From an uncultured Lachnospiraceae bacterium (GTDB lineage: Bacteria > Bacillota > Clostridia > Lachnospirales > Lachnospiraceae), in contig CAKRGM010000021.1 in assembly GCA_934330725.1 (NCBI GenBank), forward strand, positions 1 to 40,927: a DNA stretch of 40,927 bases, given 5' to 3'. Made by a program: the position numbers and the translations under genes. The notes under the pieces are model-generated. The model searched no databases. It was given only the letters and a program-made list of their open reading frames with translations, and was not told the origin of the DNA. This document shows, one piece after another, positions 31,653 to 39,627 of this stretch. Every line of letters begins with the position of its first letter. Position 1 is the first letter of the stretch.

Positions 31653-32969
31653 GTGGATAAGGACATCAGCATAAATGAGAATACAAATGCGCAAATAGAA
31701 GCATATGACGGGAAAAAGACAGAAAACAAGTATTCGCTGTATACTGAGAAAATCGAAAATAAACAGGATGGTAAGAAAAATTCCAGGTTTATAAAGTTTA
31801 TAAGGGTAGTTATTTATGCAGTTGTTTTTGGCGTAATAGCAGGTTATGTTATTGCAATTGTATATCCGTCAATAAGTTCGGAATTTGGTGGTACTAAAAA
31901 AGGTGAATTAAGAATTGTATGCGATGAAGGAAATGCAGCTGTTAGTACTGATAATAATTCGTCGGCTGGAACGAATAGTTCGCCCGATGGCAATAATGGC
32001 ATTTTAAGTCAGGATGAGCTTGAGCAGTATTCAGGTATGGTCTCATCACTAAAAAAGATTTCCACGGACGTTTCAAAATCAGTTATAACAATAAATATAT
32101 TTGAAAACGGATTGTCAGAATTTTCAAATGACATGCGGAGCGTTAAGAAAACAGCGGGGCTTATAATCGGCGATATAAACGGATATTATATGATACTTAC
32201 AGATTATTATTCAGTTAATGATAAAAAGCTGCTGCTGGCATCTTTTTCGGATTCAACACAGATTGAAGCAACTTATGTAGGCGCGTATCCATCACTTGGA
32301 ATGGCAGTTATAAAGGTAGATAAAAAGCTGTTGCCGTCTAATTATGATAATAGTGTTATAAAGGTGGCAAAGTTTGAAAATTCGTATAAAGTTGCACAGG
32401 GCGATCTGGTGATTGCTGTAGGAAAATTTAATGAAACACTGCCTTCTGTTGAGTATGGTTTTGTAATAAATACTGACAGGGTAAGTGCAGTTGATAATGA
32501 ATTTAATATGATAAATACAGGAATAACATGTTCTGACGAAGATTATGGCTTTATTTTTTCAGGCGAAGGTAATGTTGTTGGCATAATGACAAGGGATTCA
32601 AAAGGAAAAGTAAGAGGATATGGGATATCAAGCGTAAAGACTATAGTTGAAGACATTGCAAATGAAGTAAATATAGTCTATATGGGCGTAACCGGTGAAG
32701 ATGTGACAGAAACACTGTCTAAAATGTACAATCTTCCGATGGGAATATACATACATCAGGTTGAAATGAATTCACCGGCGTATCAGGCCGGACTTCAGTC
32801 AGGAGATATAATAACATCAGTTAACGGAAATACTACTTTGACAATTGACACATTTAGTGAGAAACTATATCAGTGTAGTAGTGGTCAGCAGGTTTCTGTA
32901 AATGTTAAGAGAAAAGGAAAAGATGAATATAAAGATCTTACATTTACAATAACACTTGGTGTCCGGTAA
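31653..32969 (+). CDS. HtrA-like membrane protein lacking the catalytic triad, with PDZ domain
   Basis: The 438-residue protein has a polar cytoplasmic start, a membrane segment at about residues 50-70, a Ser/Asn-rich linker, a trypsin-like domain (about 130-335) and a C-terminal PDZ domain (about 340-438). The overall layout is that of DegP/HtrA. In the protease domain the His of LTNYHVV is Tyr186 (LTDYYSV), the Asp of DIAV is Gly216 (GMAV), and the GNSGGPL serine loop is DEDYGFI with Asp297 in the Ser place. The PDZ core (GIYIHQVEMNSPAYQAGLQS, GDIITSVNG) is intact. So it should bind protein ends without cutting them. GTG start with GGAGG upstream. Confidence 0.85.
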   Translation: MDKDISINENTNAQIEAYDGKKTENKYSLYTEKIENKQDGKKNSRFIKFIRVVIYAVVFGVIAGYVIAIVYPSISSEFGGTKKGELRIVCDEGNAAVSTDNNSSAGTNSSPDGNNGILSQDELEQYSGMVSSLKKISTDVSKSVITINIFENGLSEFSNDMRSVKKTAGLIIGDINGYYMILTDYYSVNDKKLLLASFSDSTQIEATYVGAYPSLGMAVIKVDKKLLPSNYDNSVIKVAKFENSYKVAQGDLVIAVGKFNETLPSVEYGFVINTDRVSAVDNEFNMINTGITCSDEDYGFIFSGEGNVVGIMTRDSKGKVRGYGISSVKTIVEDIANEVNIVYMGVTGEDVTETLSKMYNLPMGIYIHQVEMNSPAYQAGLQSGDIITSVNGNTTLTIDTFSEKLYQCSSGQQVSVNVKRKGKDEYKDLTFTITLGVR

Positions 32970-32998
32970 TATTTATTAAATCAGAGAGGCGGGCAGTG

Positions 32999-33940
32999 AT
33001 GCATTATATTGAAAAGTTTAAAGATGGTGACAGGATATCAGATATATATTTATGTAAATCAAAGTCAATTGCCATGACAAAGAACGGAAAGGAATATGGC
33101 AATGTAATTCTTCAGGATAAAACAGGACAGATGGACTCAAAGATATGGGATCTTGCGTCGGGTGGAATTGAAGATTTTGATGCCATGGATTATGTAGACG
33201 TAACAGGACAGGTGGTCACTTTTAATGGTTCATTGCAACTTAAGATAGACAGGGTAAGGATTGCAAGGGAAGGTGAATATATGCCTTCTGATTACGTTCC
33301 ATGCAGCAGATTCGATATAAATGAAATGTTTGAAGAGCTTATGGGATATGTAAAGAGTGTAAAAAATCCATACATATCACAGCTGCTTAATAAATTTTTT
33401 GTGGAAGACCAGGAGTTTATAAGGAAGTTTAAAAATGTTTCAGCAGCAAAGACTGTACATCATGGATTTGCGGGCGGATTATTAGAACATAGCTTAAGTG
33501 TAACAAGACTTTGCGGTAATATGGCAGATAATTATGATTTTTTAAACAGAGATCTGCTGGTGGCATGCGCAATGCTGCATGATGCCGGTAAAGTAAAGGA
33601 ATTATCAGAATTTCCAAAGAATGATTACACAGATGAGGGAAATTACATAGGTCACATAGTAATCGGATATGAGATGATAAAAGAAAAAATTGCACAGATA
33701 GAGGGATTCCCTGCCATGCTTGCATCACAGATAGGTCACTGCATACTGTCACATCATGGTGAACTTGAATATGGTTCTCCTAAAAAGCCGGAGATTGCAG
33801 AGGCACTGGCATTATCAATGGCAGATAATATGGATGCAAAGATGGAGACTATGCGTGAGGTACTTGCAGCAAAGAATTCTGAGGAATGGCTTGGATATAA
33901 TAAGTGGCTTGAGGCAAATATAAGAAAGACGATAATATAA
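32999..33940 (+). CDS. yhaM: YhaM-like 3'-5' exoribonuclease (OB-fold plus HD domain)
   Basis: The 313-residue protein has an N-terminal OB-fold that binds nucleic acid (about residues 10-95) and a C-terminal HD phosphohydrolase domain. The metal motifs are HHGFAGGLLEHSLSV, AMLHDAGKV (the HD pair) and LSHHGELEYGSPKKPEIAEA. YhaM of B. subtilis is a 3'-to-5' exonuclease that trims RNA ends. The start is either ATG 32999 or the adjacent in-frame GTG 32996; AGAGG is 6 to 9 nt upstream. It follows the HtrA-like gene by 29 bp, so they are probably one transcript. Confidence 0.9.
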   Translation: MHYIEKFKDGDRISDIYLCKSKSIAMTKNGKEYGNVILQDKTGQMDSKIWDLASGGIEDFDAMDYVDVTGQVVTFNGSLQLKIDRVRIAREGEYMPSDYVPCSRFDINEMFEELMGYVKSVKNPYISQLLNKFFVEDQEFIRKFKNVSAAKTVHHGFAGGLLEHSLSVTRLCGNMADNYDFLNRDLLVACAMLHDAGKVKELSEFPKNDYTDEGNYIGHIVIGYEMIKEKIAQIEGFPAMLASQIGHCILSHHGELEYGSPKKPEIAEALALSMADNMDAKMETMREVLAAKNSEEWLGYNKWLEANIRKTII

Positions 33941-33989
33941 AATATTTTACCGGTACAGCACAAATAATATATTGAACGGGAATAAAATT

Positions 33990-35405
33990 ATGTTAAAAAA
34001 AGATGATTTGGTTACGGTAACAATTACAGATATCGCAACCGGCGGTGAGGGAATCGGCAAAGTCGATGGATATACATTATTTGTAAAGGACGCAATTATT
34101 GGAGATGTGGCACAGGTCAAGGTGACTAAGGCTAAGAAAAATTACGGCTATGCCCGTCTTGTAAATGTTTTAGAACCATCTCAGAACAGGACTACACCTG
34201 TATGTCCGGTTGCAAGACAGTGTGGAGGCTGTCAGATTCAGGAGATGGACTATAAAGCCCAGCTTGAATTTAAACAGAATATGGTGAAAAATAATCTGGA
34301 AAGAATCGGTGGAATTACAGATTATGAAATGTATCCTATAATTGGAATGGATGAGCCATATCATTACAGAAATAAGGCACAGTTCCCTGTAGGAACAGAT
34401 AAAGATGGAAATCTTGTAATGGGATTTTATGCGGGAAGAACGCATTATATAATTAATAATACAGACTGCAGCATAGGAGCTGAGGTAAATAAAGAAATTC
34501 TTTTATGTATAAAGTCATATATGGAGGAAAATAATGTTTCTTCATATGATGAAGCAGCAGGCAGAGGACTTGTACGGCATATTCTTATAAGAACAGGATA
34601 TCATACGGGACAGATAATGGTATGCCTTGTAATAAACAGTAAAAAAGCAGAGAATATTTCACACCTTAAAAATATTGAAAAGCTGACGGATGGTTTGTTT
34701 AAAATACCGGGAATGACATCATTTATGGTTAATTATAATACAGATAAGACAAATGTTATTCTTGGCAGGGAATGTGATGTTATAAGTGGAAAGCCATATA
34801 TTGAGGATACGATATGTGATATAAAGTACCGTATTTCTCCTTTGTCATTCTTTCAGGTAAATCCACAGCAGACAGAAAAGCTGTATACAAAAGCACTTTT
34901 GTATGCCGGACTTACGGGGAATGAAACAGTCTGGGATATGTATTGTGGAATAGGTACGATTTCACTTTTCATGGCAGGAAAGGCAAGAAAGGTATATGGC
35001 GTTGAGATAGTTCCACAGGCAATTGAGGATGCAAAAAACAATGCAGCTCTTAACGGGATTACAAATGCAGAGTTTTTTGTTGGAAAAGCGGAAGAGGTAG
35101 TACCGGAATTCTATAACAGAATGAGTGAAAAGGCAGCAGCCGGAGATGAAGAAGCAGCAAAAAGCATTTCACCTGATGTAGTTGTTGTAGATCCTCCAAG
35201 AAAGGGATGCGATCAGGCACTTCTTGACACAATAATAAAAATGCAGCCAGTGCGTCTCGTATACGTAAGCTGTGACAGTGCTACATTGTCACGTGATTTA
35301 AAGTATATGGAGGAAAATGGATATAAAACCATAAAGGTACAGCCGGTTGACCAGTTTGCACATACGGTGCATGTGGAGACGGTCTGCTTACTCAATAGAT
35401 ATTGA
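33990..35405 (+). CDS. rlmD: 23S rRNA (uracil-5-)-methyltransferase RlmD-type
   Basis: The 471-residue enzyme has an N-terminal TRAM RNA-binding domain (about 1-58, with ATGGEGIGKVDG) and an iron-sulfur cysteine cluster (CPVARQCGGCQ). The C-terminal SAM methyltransferase domain has WDMYCGIGTISLFMA, VVDPPRKGCD and VYVSCDSATLSRDL, whose Cys is the nucleophile that attacks uracil C6. It adds the methyl group of 5-methyluridine to 23S rRNA, probably; some Firmicute homologues (RlmCD) modify two sites. ATG 33990 is chosen over an upstream TTG at 33972. It is 49 bp after yhaM. Confidence 0.9.
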   Translation: MLKKDDLVTVTITDIATGGEGIGKVDGYTLFVKDAIIGDVAQVKVTKAKKNYGYARLVNVLEPSQNRTTPVCPVARQCGGCQIQEMDYKAQLEFKQNMVKNNLERIGGITDYEMYPIIGMDEPYHYRNKAQFPVGTDKDGNLVMGFYAGRTHYIINNTDCSIGAEVNKEILLCIKSYMEENNVSSYDEAAGRGLVRHILIRTGYHTGQIMVCLVINSKKAENISHLKNIEKLTDGLFKIPGMTSFMVNYNTDKTNVILGRECDVISGKPYIEDTICDIKYRISPLSFFQVNPQQTEKLYTKALLYAGLTGNETVWDMYCGIGTISLFMAGKARKVYGVEIVPQAIEDAKNNAALNGITNAEFFVGKAEEVVPEFYNRMSEKAAAGDEEAAKSISPDVVVVDPPRKGCDQALLDTIIKMQPVRLVYVSCDSATLSRDLKYMEENGYKTIKVQPVDQFAHTVHVETVCLLNRY

Positions 35406-35429
35406 TACCTGTTCTTGTCAATAGGTAAT

Positions 35430-35651
35430 GTGTATGTTATCACAGATGCAGAGAATCAGAAGGTTGTTGTAATCAACGATCTTGGATTTAAGAGAAGTAA
35501 ACGTGTTGATTGGGATACTGTTGAAGAATATTTGAAAGAATATATTGGTGAATGCACAGAGATTCTTGATACAAATGAAATGATTTATGTTGGGAGTGAT
35601 TTTCCAGATGAACATGCTCATTTAAAGGACACAAAGGTTTGCTATTCCTGA
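35430..35651 (+). pseudogene. Truncated remnant of a conserved Lachnospiraceae protein
   Basis: This 73-residue frame (GTG start) reads VYVITDAENQKVVVINDLGF, then VDWDTVEEYLKEYIGE, IYVGSDFPDEHAHL and a short end. It looks like the first third of a protein I recall from mobile-element-associated genes in Lachnospiraceae, where the same start continues for another 150 residues or so. Here the frame ends after FPDEHAHLKDTK. No continuation appears in any frame downstream. It is probably a left-over piece of an element. The recollection of the parent family is from memory, so confidence is moderate. Confidence 0.5.
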
Positions 35652-35743
35652 ATATGATAATGATGGAGGGATTGGCAGGATATAATATCTTTAGAGGTAG
35701 AATGATGTAACTTTTTTGAAATTGCGCTAAGGGAGTGAAAAAT

Positions 35744-36247
35744 GTGCACAAGTTAATTGTTCTTTGTGGAAATTCCGGAAGTGGAAAGACTGTAGTTGCC
35801 AAAGAGCTTCAGCAATTGTTTGGTAATAATACAATGCTTATTTCTCAGGATGTTGTGAGAAGAGACATGTTAAAGGTAAAAGATGGTGAGAATACATTAG
35901 CACCACCTCTTTTGATGGAACTTCTGAAGTATGGAAGAAAGAATAGCCAGGTGGTTGTTTTAGAGGGCATTTTAGTTGCAGACTGGTATCGTCCTTTATT
36001 TGAACTGGCAGTAGATTTATACGGAACAAATATTTACGCATATTATTATGATATTTCTTTTGAAGAGACATTAAGGCGTCATCAGACAAAACCAAACCGG
36101 AATGATTTTGGTGAAGAAGCCATGAGAAGCTGGTGGAAAGAAAAGGATTATTCTGATATTCTGAATGAGATAATGATTAGTGAAAGTTATAGTAAAGAGG
36201 ATATTGTAAGAATAATATATAATGATGTAATAAAAAATAAGTCGTAA
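35744..36247 (+). CDS. P-loop kinase-like protein
   Basis: The 167-residue protein has a Walker A motif GNSGSGKT at about residues 7-14, a VVVLEGIL Walker-B-like strand, and a lid-like basic segment (ETLRRHQTKPNR). The size and layout resemble small-molecule kinases and zeta-toxin-like kinases; no antitoxin gene stands in front of it, so a toxin role is not supported. GTG 35744 is chosen because AAGGGAG ends 9 nt upstream; the in-frame GTG at 35735 lies against that site. A terminator follows at 36336. Confidence 0.78.
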   Translation: MHKLIVLCGNSGSGKTVVAKELQQLFGNNTMLISQDVVRRDMLKVKDGENTLAPPLLMELLKYGRKNSQVVVLEGILVADWYRPLFELAVDLYGTNIYAYYYDISFEETLRRHQTKPNRNDFGEEAMRSWWKEKDYSDILNEIMISESYSKEDIVRIIYNDVIKNKS

Positions 36248-36335
36248 GCAGTAAATATTATGAGTATTAAAAGATATGCATGAAAAAATAAATGTGTAAA
36301 GAATTTGAAAAATACAAATAGTTAACAGGAAACAG

Positions 36336-36378
36336 AACTGGTATGTATCTGCATTGATGTGGACACTACCAGTTTTTT
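36336..36378 (+). terminator. Rho-independent terminator after the kinase gene
   Basis: AACTGGTA (36336-36343) pairs with TACCAGTT (36367-36374) and a run of Ts follows. AACAG and CTGTT outside extend the base. The gap 36248-36625 otherwise holds only this and the repeat copy E. Confidence 0.75.
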
Positions 36379-36485
36379 CTGTTACAGAAGCGTTAAAAGG
36401 GTAAAGTAAAAAAACTGGGTTTAGTAAAACATCAGGAAATTTTTGTTGAGACAATAGAAAAAAAGTATATATAATAGAATTTAAT

Positions 36486-36625
36486 GTGAAAAATCATGCT
36501 GATGCGATTGATTTCACACGGCTATTTGTTTCTGAGCAAAACAAATAGCTCATGATGGCATATGGGAAACTGCCTGCGCGAAATTCTCATCGTCTCTTCG
36601 CAACAAAGTAGAAATGGGGATTAAC
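36486..36625 (+). repeat. Intergenic modular repeat, copy E (longest copy)
   Basis: It shows all modules in order: a hairpin GTGAAAAATC / GATTTCAC, then a GCTATTTGTTT / AAACAAATAGC hairpin (36521-36549). TGATGGCA follows, then a hairpin ATGGGAA / TTCTCAT around CCTGCGCG, CTCTTCGCAACAAAGT, and the tail AGAAATGGGGATTAAC. The GGGG at 36616-36619 is 6 nt from the ATG at 36626. Confidence 0.75.
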
Positions 36626-36685
36626 ATGACATACAGATGTCGTGTTAATGGTGTTAGTATAGATCAGGAAGTGAATATTATATGA
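36626..36685 (+). CDS. 19-residue leader peptide coupled to the WYL gene
   Basis: The ATG just after the repeat tail opens a frame of 19 codons (MTYRCRVNGVSIDQEVNII), ending in TGA at 36683-36685. This stop overlaps the ATG of the next gene (36682-36684) as ATGA. The frame uses the repeat's GGGG as binding site. It may be a real leader peptide that couples translation, or a by-product of insertion of the repeat. Confidence 0.45.
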   Translation: MTYRCRVNGVSIDQEVNII

Positions 36686-37602
36686 AAATAGACAGGCTTA
36701 TTGGTATTCTTTCTATTCTTTTGCAGAAAGATAAAGTAACTGCTCCGGAACTGGCAGAAAAATTCGAAGTTTCAAGAAGAACAATAAACAGAGATATTGA
36801 AGATTTATGCAAGGCAGGCATTCCAGTTATCACATTTCCGGGGGCAGGTGGCGGTATCAGTATCATGGATGGTTATAAGCTGGATAGAACAATTTTGTCA
36901 TCTAAGGATATGCGGATGATTATGGCAGGCCTGCGAAGCCTTGATAGCGTAAGCGGTAGTCATTATTATGGACAGCTTATGGACAAAATCAAGGCCGGTT
37001 CATCAGATTATGTCAGCGCAGGTAATGACATACTTATTGATTTGTCGTCCTGGAATAAGGATTCCCTGTCACCAAAGATTGAACTGATTCAGGATGCTAT
37101 TGAGTTTGGAAAGATATTAAAGTTTCGTTATTATGCTCCGGGTGGTAATACTGAGAGGAAAATTGAACCATATTTTCTGGTTTTTAAGTGGTCAAGCTGG
37201 TATGTCTATGGGTATTGTCTGTTAAGAAGTGACTATCGAATGTTCAAGCTGAATCGGATGGTAAATATTGCGCCTGCCGGGAGTTTTGAAAAACGAAGCA
37301 AAGTGCCAATGCCGGATTTGTCAAATAAGAAGCTGTTTCCATCAAATGCAAAAGTAAAAGCGGTTTTTGATTCGTCAATGAAATGGCATCTGATTGAAGA
37401 ATATGGAGCTGACTCTTTTACAGAACTGCCAGATGGAAAACTTTTGTTTGAACATGATTATGCGGATGATGAGGGGCTGTTGTCCTGGATGTTATCGTTA
37501 AGGGATAAGGTTACAGTTCTTGAACCAGAATCTGTAAGGGAGAAACTATTTTATATTGCTTCACGGCTGACAGAAAAATACAGGAAAGAAGGAGAAAAAT
37601 GA
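36682..37602 (+). CDS. HTH-WYL transcriptional regulator
   Basis: The 306-residue protein has an N-terminal HTH (about 1-55: KVTAPELAEKFEVSRRTINR, DIEDLCKAGIP) and a WYL-type ligand domain (about 135-230, with LKFRYYAPGG and SWYVYGYCLLRSDYRMFKLN). A C-terminal WCX-like end follows. This is the YafY/DeoR-like regulator type. It overlaps the DJ-1 gene by 4 bp and probably regulates that set. Its own binding site (AGGAAG at 36666-36671, 10 nt away) is weak, and a 19-codon leader overlaps its start. Confidence 0.88.
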   Translation: MKIDRLIGILSILLQKDKVTAPELAEKFEVSRRTINRDIEDLCKAGIPVITFPGAGGGISIMDGYKLDRTILSSKDMRMIMAGLRSLDSVSGSHYYGQLMDKIKAGSSDYVSAGNDILIDLSSWNKDSLSPKIELIQDAIEFGKILKFRYYAPGGNTERKIEPYFLVFKWSSWYVYGYCLLRSDYRMFKLNRMVNIAPAGSFEKRSKVPMPDLSNKKLFPSNAKVKAVFDSSMKWHLIEEYGADSFTELPDGKLLFEHDYADDEGLLSWMLSLRDKVTVLEPESVREKLFYIASRLTEKYRKEGEK

Positions 37603-38225
37603 CAACGGTATATGTTTATGTAATGAATACAATGGCTGATTGGGAAATTGGCTATTGCCTCGCAGAACTTCATTCAAAAAGATTCTTTCGAAAGAATTCC
37701 AGGGAGATTATGGTAAAAACAGTATCTCTTTCAAAGAAACCGGTAAAATCGATGGGAGGCCTTACAATTGTTCCGGACTTAATGATTAAGGATATCCAGA
37801 CAAATAAAGATAATGTGTTAATTCTTCCCGGATCGGATAGATGGGGTGAAGCCGAAAATGTTGAGATACTGGGGATAGCAAAGAAATTATTAGAAGCTGG
37901 TGGATTAGTTGCTGCAATATGTGGGGCTACAGTGGCACTGGCCAATGCCGGAATTTTGGATGATAAAATACACACGAGTAATGGAATTAGTTTTTTAAAG
38001 ATGTTTTGTCCTGATTACAATGGAACAGAGCATTATATTGATAAGCCGGCTGTCAGAGATGGAAATTTAATAACAGCATCAGCTACAGGAGCACTTGATA
38101 TGGCAAAACTGATTTTAGAATATCTGGATGTATTTGAGACAGATACATTGGAACACTGGTATGCGTATTTCAGTACAGGCAATGCAGACGAATTTTTTGC
38201 GATGATGCAAAGTTTACAGGAATAA
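37599..38225 (+). CDS. DJ-1/PfpI-family protein
   Basis: The 208-residue protein has the class I glutamine amidotransferase-like fold of DJ-1/PfpI. The nucleophile elbow is AAICGATVALA, with Cys at about residue 108, and it has VLILPGSDRWGE before it. Members include glyoxalases, proteases and chaperones; the activity here cannot be read out. It overlaps the WYL regulator by 4 bp (ATGA), the mark of a shared operon. The 18-bp repeat follows its stop codon. Confidence 0.86.
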   Translation: MTTVYVYVMNTMADWEIGYCLAELHSKRFFRKNSREIMVKTVSLSKKPVKSMGGLTIVPDLMIKDIQTNKDNVLILPGSDRWGEAENVEILGIAKKLLEAGGLVAAICGATVALANAGILDDKIHTSNGISFLKMFCPDYNGTEHYIDKPAVRDGNLITASATGALDMAKLILEYLDVFETDTLEHWYAYFSTGNADEFFAMMQSLQE

Positions 38226-38228
38226 TGG

Positions 38229-38246
38229 GTTTCGCAATTACCTAAG
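38229..38246 (+). repeat. 18-bp intergenic repeat, copy 2 (before the TfoX-like gene)
   Basis: GTTTCGCAATTACCTAAG, identical to 13923-13940. It begins 4 nt after the stop codon of the DJ-1 gene and ends 26 nt before the next ATG, again just 5' of AGGAGG. Confidence 0.7.
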
Positions 38247-38272
38247 AAAATTTATATCAGGAGGAGTGAGTA

Positions 38273-38608
38273 ATGGCATCAAAAAGAGAATACCTTGATT
38301 TTGTTTTGGAACAATTATCTGAGTTGGAAGGAATTACATATCGCCTGATGATGGGTGAATATCTGCTTTATTATCGTGATAAGTTATTTGGCGGTATCTA
38401 TGATAACAGGTTTCTGGTAAAGGTAACGACATCAAGCGTGGAACTTCTTGTGAATGCACCTAAAGAAATGCCTTATCCGGGTGCAAAGCCGATGCTTTTA
38501 GTTACGGAAATGGAAAATAAGGATTTTCTGCGGAAACTCATTCAGTCAATGTATGAAGAACTTCCAAAGACAAAGAAAAAGAGTAAGAAAAAGAAACAGA
38601 AACAGTAG
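38273..38608 (+). CDS. TfoX/Sxy N-terminal-domain protein
   Basis: The 111-residue protein is a single TfoX N-terminal domain: YLDFVLEQLSEL near the start, YRLMMGEYLLYYRDKLFGGI, then YDNRFLVKVT and a helical end. It ends with a Lys-rich tail (KTKKKSKKKKQKQ). In Gammaproteobacteria TfoX controls competence, but stand-alone domains in Firmicutes have no known role. AGGAGGAG precedes the ATG. The next gene follows 18 bp later. Confidence 0.85.
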   Translation: MASKREYLDFVLEQLSELEGITYRLMMGEYLLYYRDKLFGGIYDNRFLVKVTTSSVELLVNAPKEMPYPGAKPMLLVTEMENKDFLRKLIQSMYEELPKTKKKSKKKKQKQ

Positions 38609-38626
38609 AAAAAGGAGCAGTAGAAA

Positions 38627-39259
38627 ATGGCGTTTGATTTTAAAAAAGAATTTAAAGAGTTCTACATGCCAAAAAACAATCCAGTGATAGTAAATGTTCC
38701 AGGGGCGAATTACATTGCCGTAAGAGGGGAAGGCAATCCAAACGAAGAAGATGGTGAATATAAACAGGCGATTAACATATTGTATGCAATAGCTTATACT
38801 TTGAAGATGAGCTATAAGTCTGGCTATAAGATTGAAGGTTTTTTTGAATATGTAGTTCCACCGCTGGAGGGGTTCTGGTGGCAGGAAGGAGTGGAGGGCT
38901 GCGATTACAGCATAAAATCTGAGTTCCATTGGATATCCGTAATCAGACTTCCGGATTTTGTGACAAAGAAAGACTTTAAGTGGGCGGTAGAGACCGCATC
39001 TGCAAAGAAGAAACTGGACTGTTCCAGGGCTGAGTTTCTGACTATAGAAGAGGGGCTGTGCGTACAGATTATGCATCATGGACCATTCGATGATGAGCCT
39101 GCAACAGTTGCAATTATGGATAAATATATTGATGATAATGGATATAGAAATGATTTTAACAATGTGAGACTTCACCATGAAATTTATATGTCTGATGCAA
39201 GGAAAGTCCTTCCGGAAAAATGGAAAACTGTAATAAGGCATCCAATAATAAAAAAATAA
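38627..39259 (+). CDS. GyrI-like small-molecule-binding protein
   Basis: The 210-residue protein has the GyrI-like effector-binding fold without a DNA-binding domain: NYIAVRGEGNPNEEDGEYKQ near the start, FWWQEGVEG in the middle, and GLCVQIMHHGPFDDEPATVA with the paired strand, then YRNDFNNVRLHHEIYMSDAR. Proteins of this kind bind or hydrolyse small hydrophobic compounds. It ends the four-gene set that starts with the WYL regulator. AAAGGAG is present upstream of the ATG. Confidence 0.85.
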   Translation: MAFDFKKEFKEFYMPKNNPVIVNVPGANYIAVRGEGNPNEEDGEYKQAINILYAIAYTLKMSYKSGYKIEGFFEYVVPPLEGFWWQEGVEGCDYSIKSEFHWISVIRLPDFVTKKDFKWAVETASAKKKLDCSRAEFLTIEEGLCVQIMHHGPFDDEPATVAIMDKYIDDNGYRNDFNNVRLHHEIYMSDARKVLPEKWKTVIRHPIIKK

Positions 39260-39292
39260 GAATATAGGTATAGGTGGAAATGGTTGTATTCT

Positions 39293-39571
39293 CATTTCAC
39301 ACTTGGGTAGGCATCAGGAGCAATCCAAAAGTCAATGCCACTCTTCACAATAGTTTTTAAGACAGGGATTCAGCCATTCGTTAAGGAAGCTGTTGTTGTA
39401 AAAATGACGCAGCATGACATCATAAGATTGACTAAGTGAATGCCTGCATTTATAATACAGACAAGTTTCAGATTTTGACAGTTGCAAAATTTCCTGTCCA
39501 TTTGGTGAAAAAATGACCTTTTGGAGAAGAAACAGTGGTATTATTTTATTATATTTAAATAGTCGGGTTAG
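39293..39571 (-). pseudogene. Decayed gene fragment with frameshift
   Basis: On the reverse strand, one frame is open from about 39571 to a TGA at 39332-39334 (about 80 codons). It reads like real protein: KVIFSPNGQEILQLSKSET, CLYYKCRHSLSQSYDVMLRH, FYNNSFLNEWLNPCLKNYCE. Shifting by one base at the end gives DFWIAPDAYPSVK and a stop at 39293-39295. There is no start codon at the N-terminal side and a stop lies just upstream, so the first part is gone. I do not recognise the family. It fills most of the otherwise empty 368-bp gap before the AraC gene. Confidence 0.45.
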
Positions 39572-39627
39572 TTACGGCTAATTAATATTGTAGTCTTTTA
39601 TTTGACTTATAGGACGGAGGTAACAAT

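Noticed and set aside
35744..36247. Zeta-type toxin of a toxin-antitoxin pair
   Set aside because: Only the generic P-loop fold supports it; there is no small antitoxin gene in front, and the preceding frame is a remnant of another family.
38546..39295. 249-codon reverse-strand frame opposite the GyrI-like gene
   Set aside because: Despite its length it is rich in Phe/Ile/Cys as expected from antisense of an AT-rich gene, has no recognisable domain, and covers two well-supported genes.
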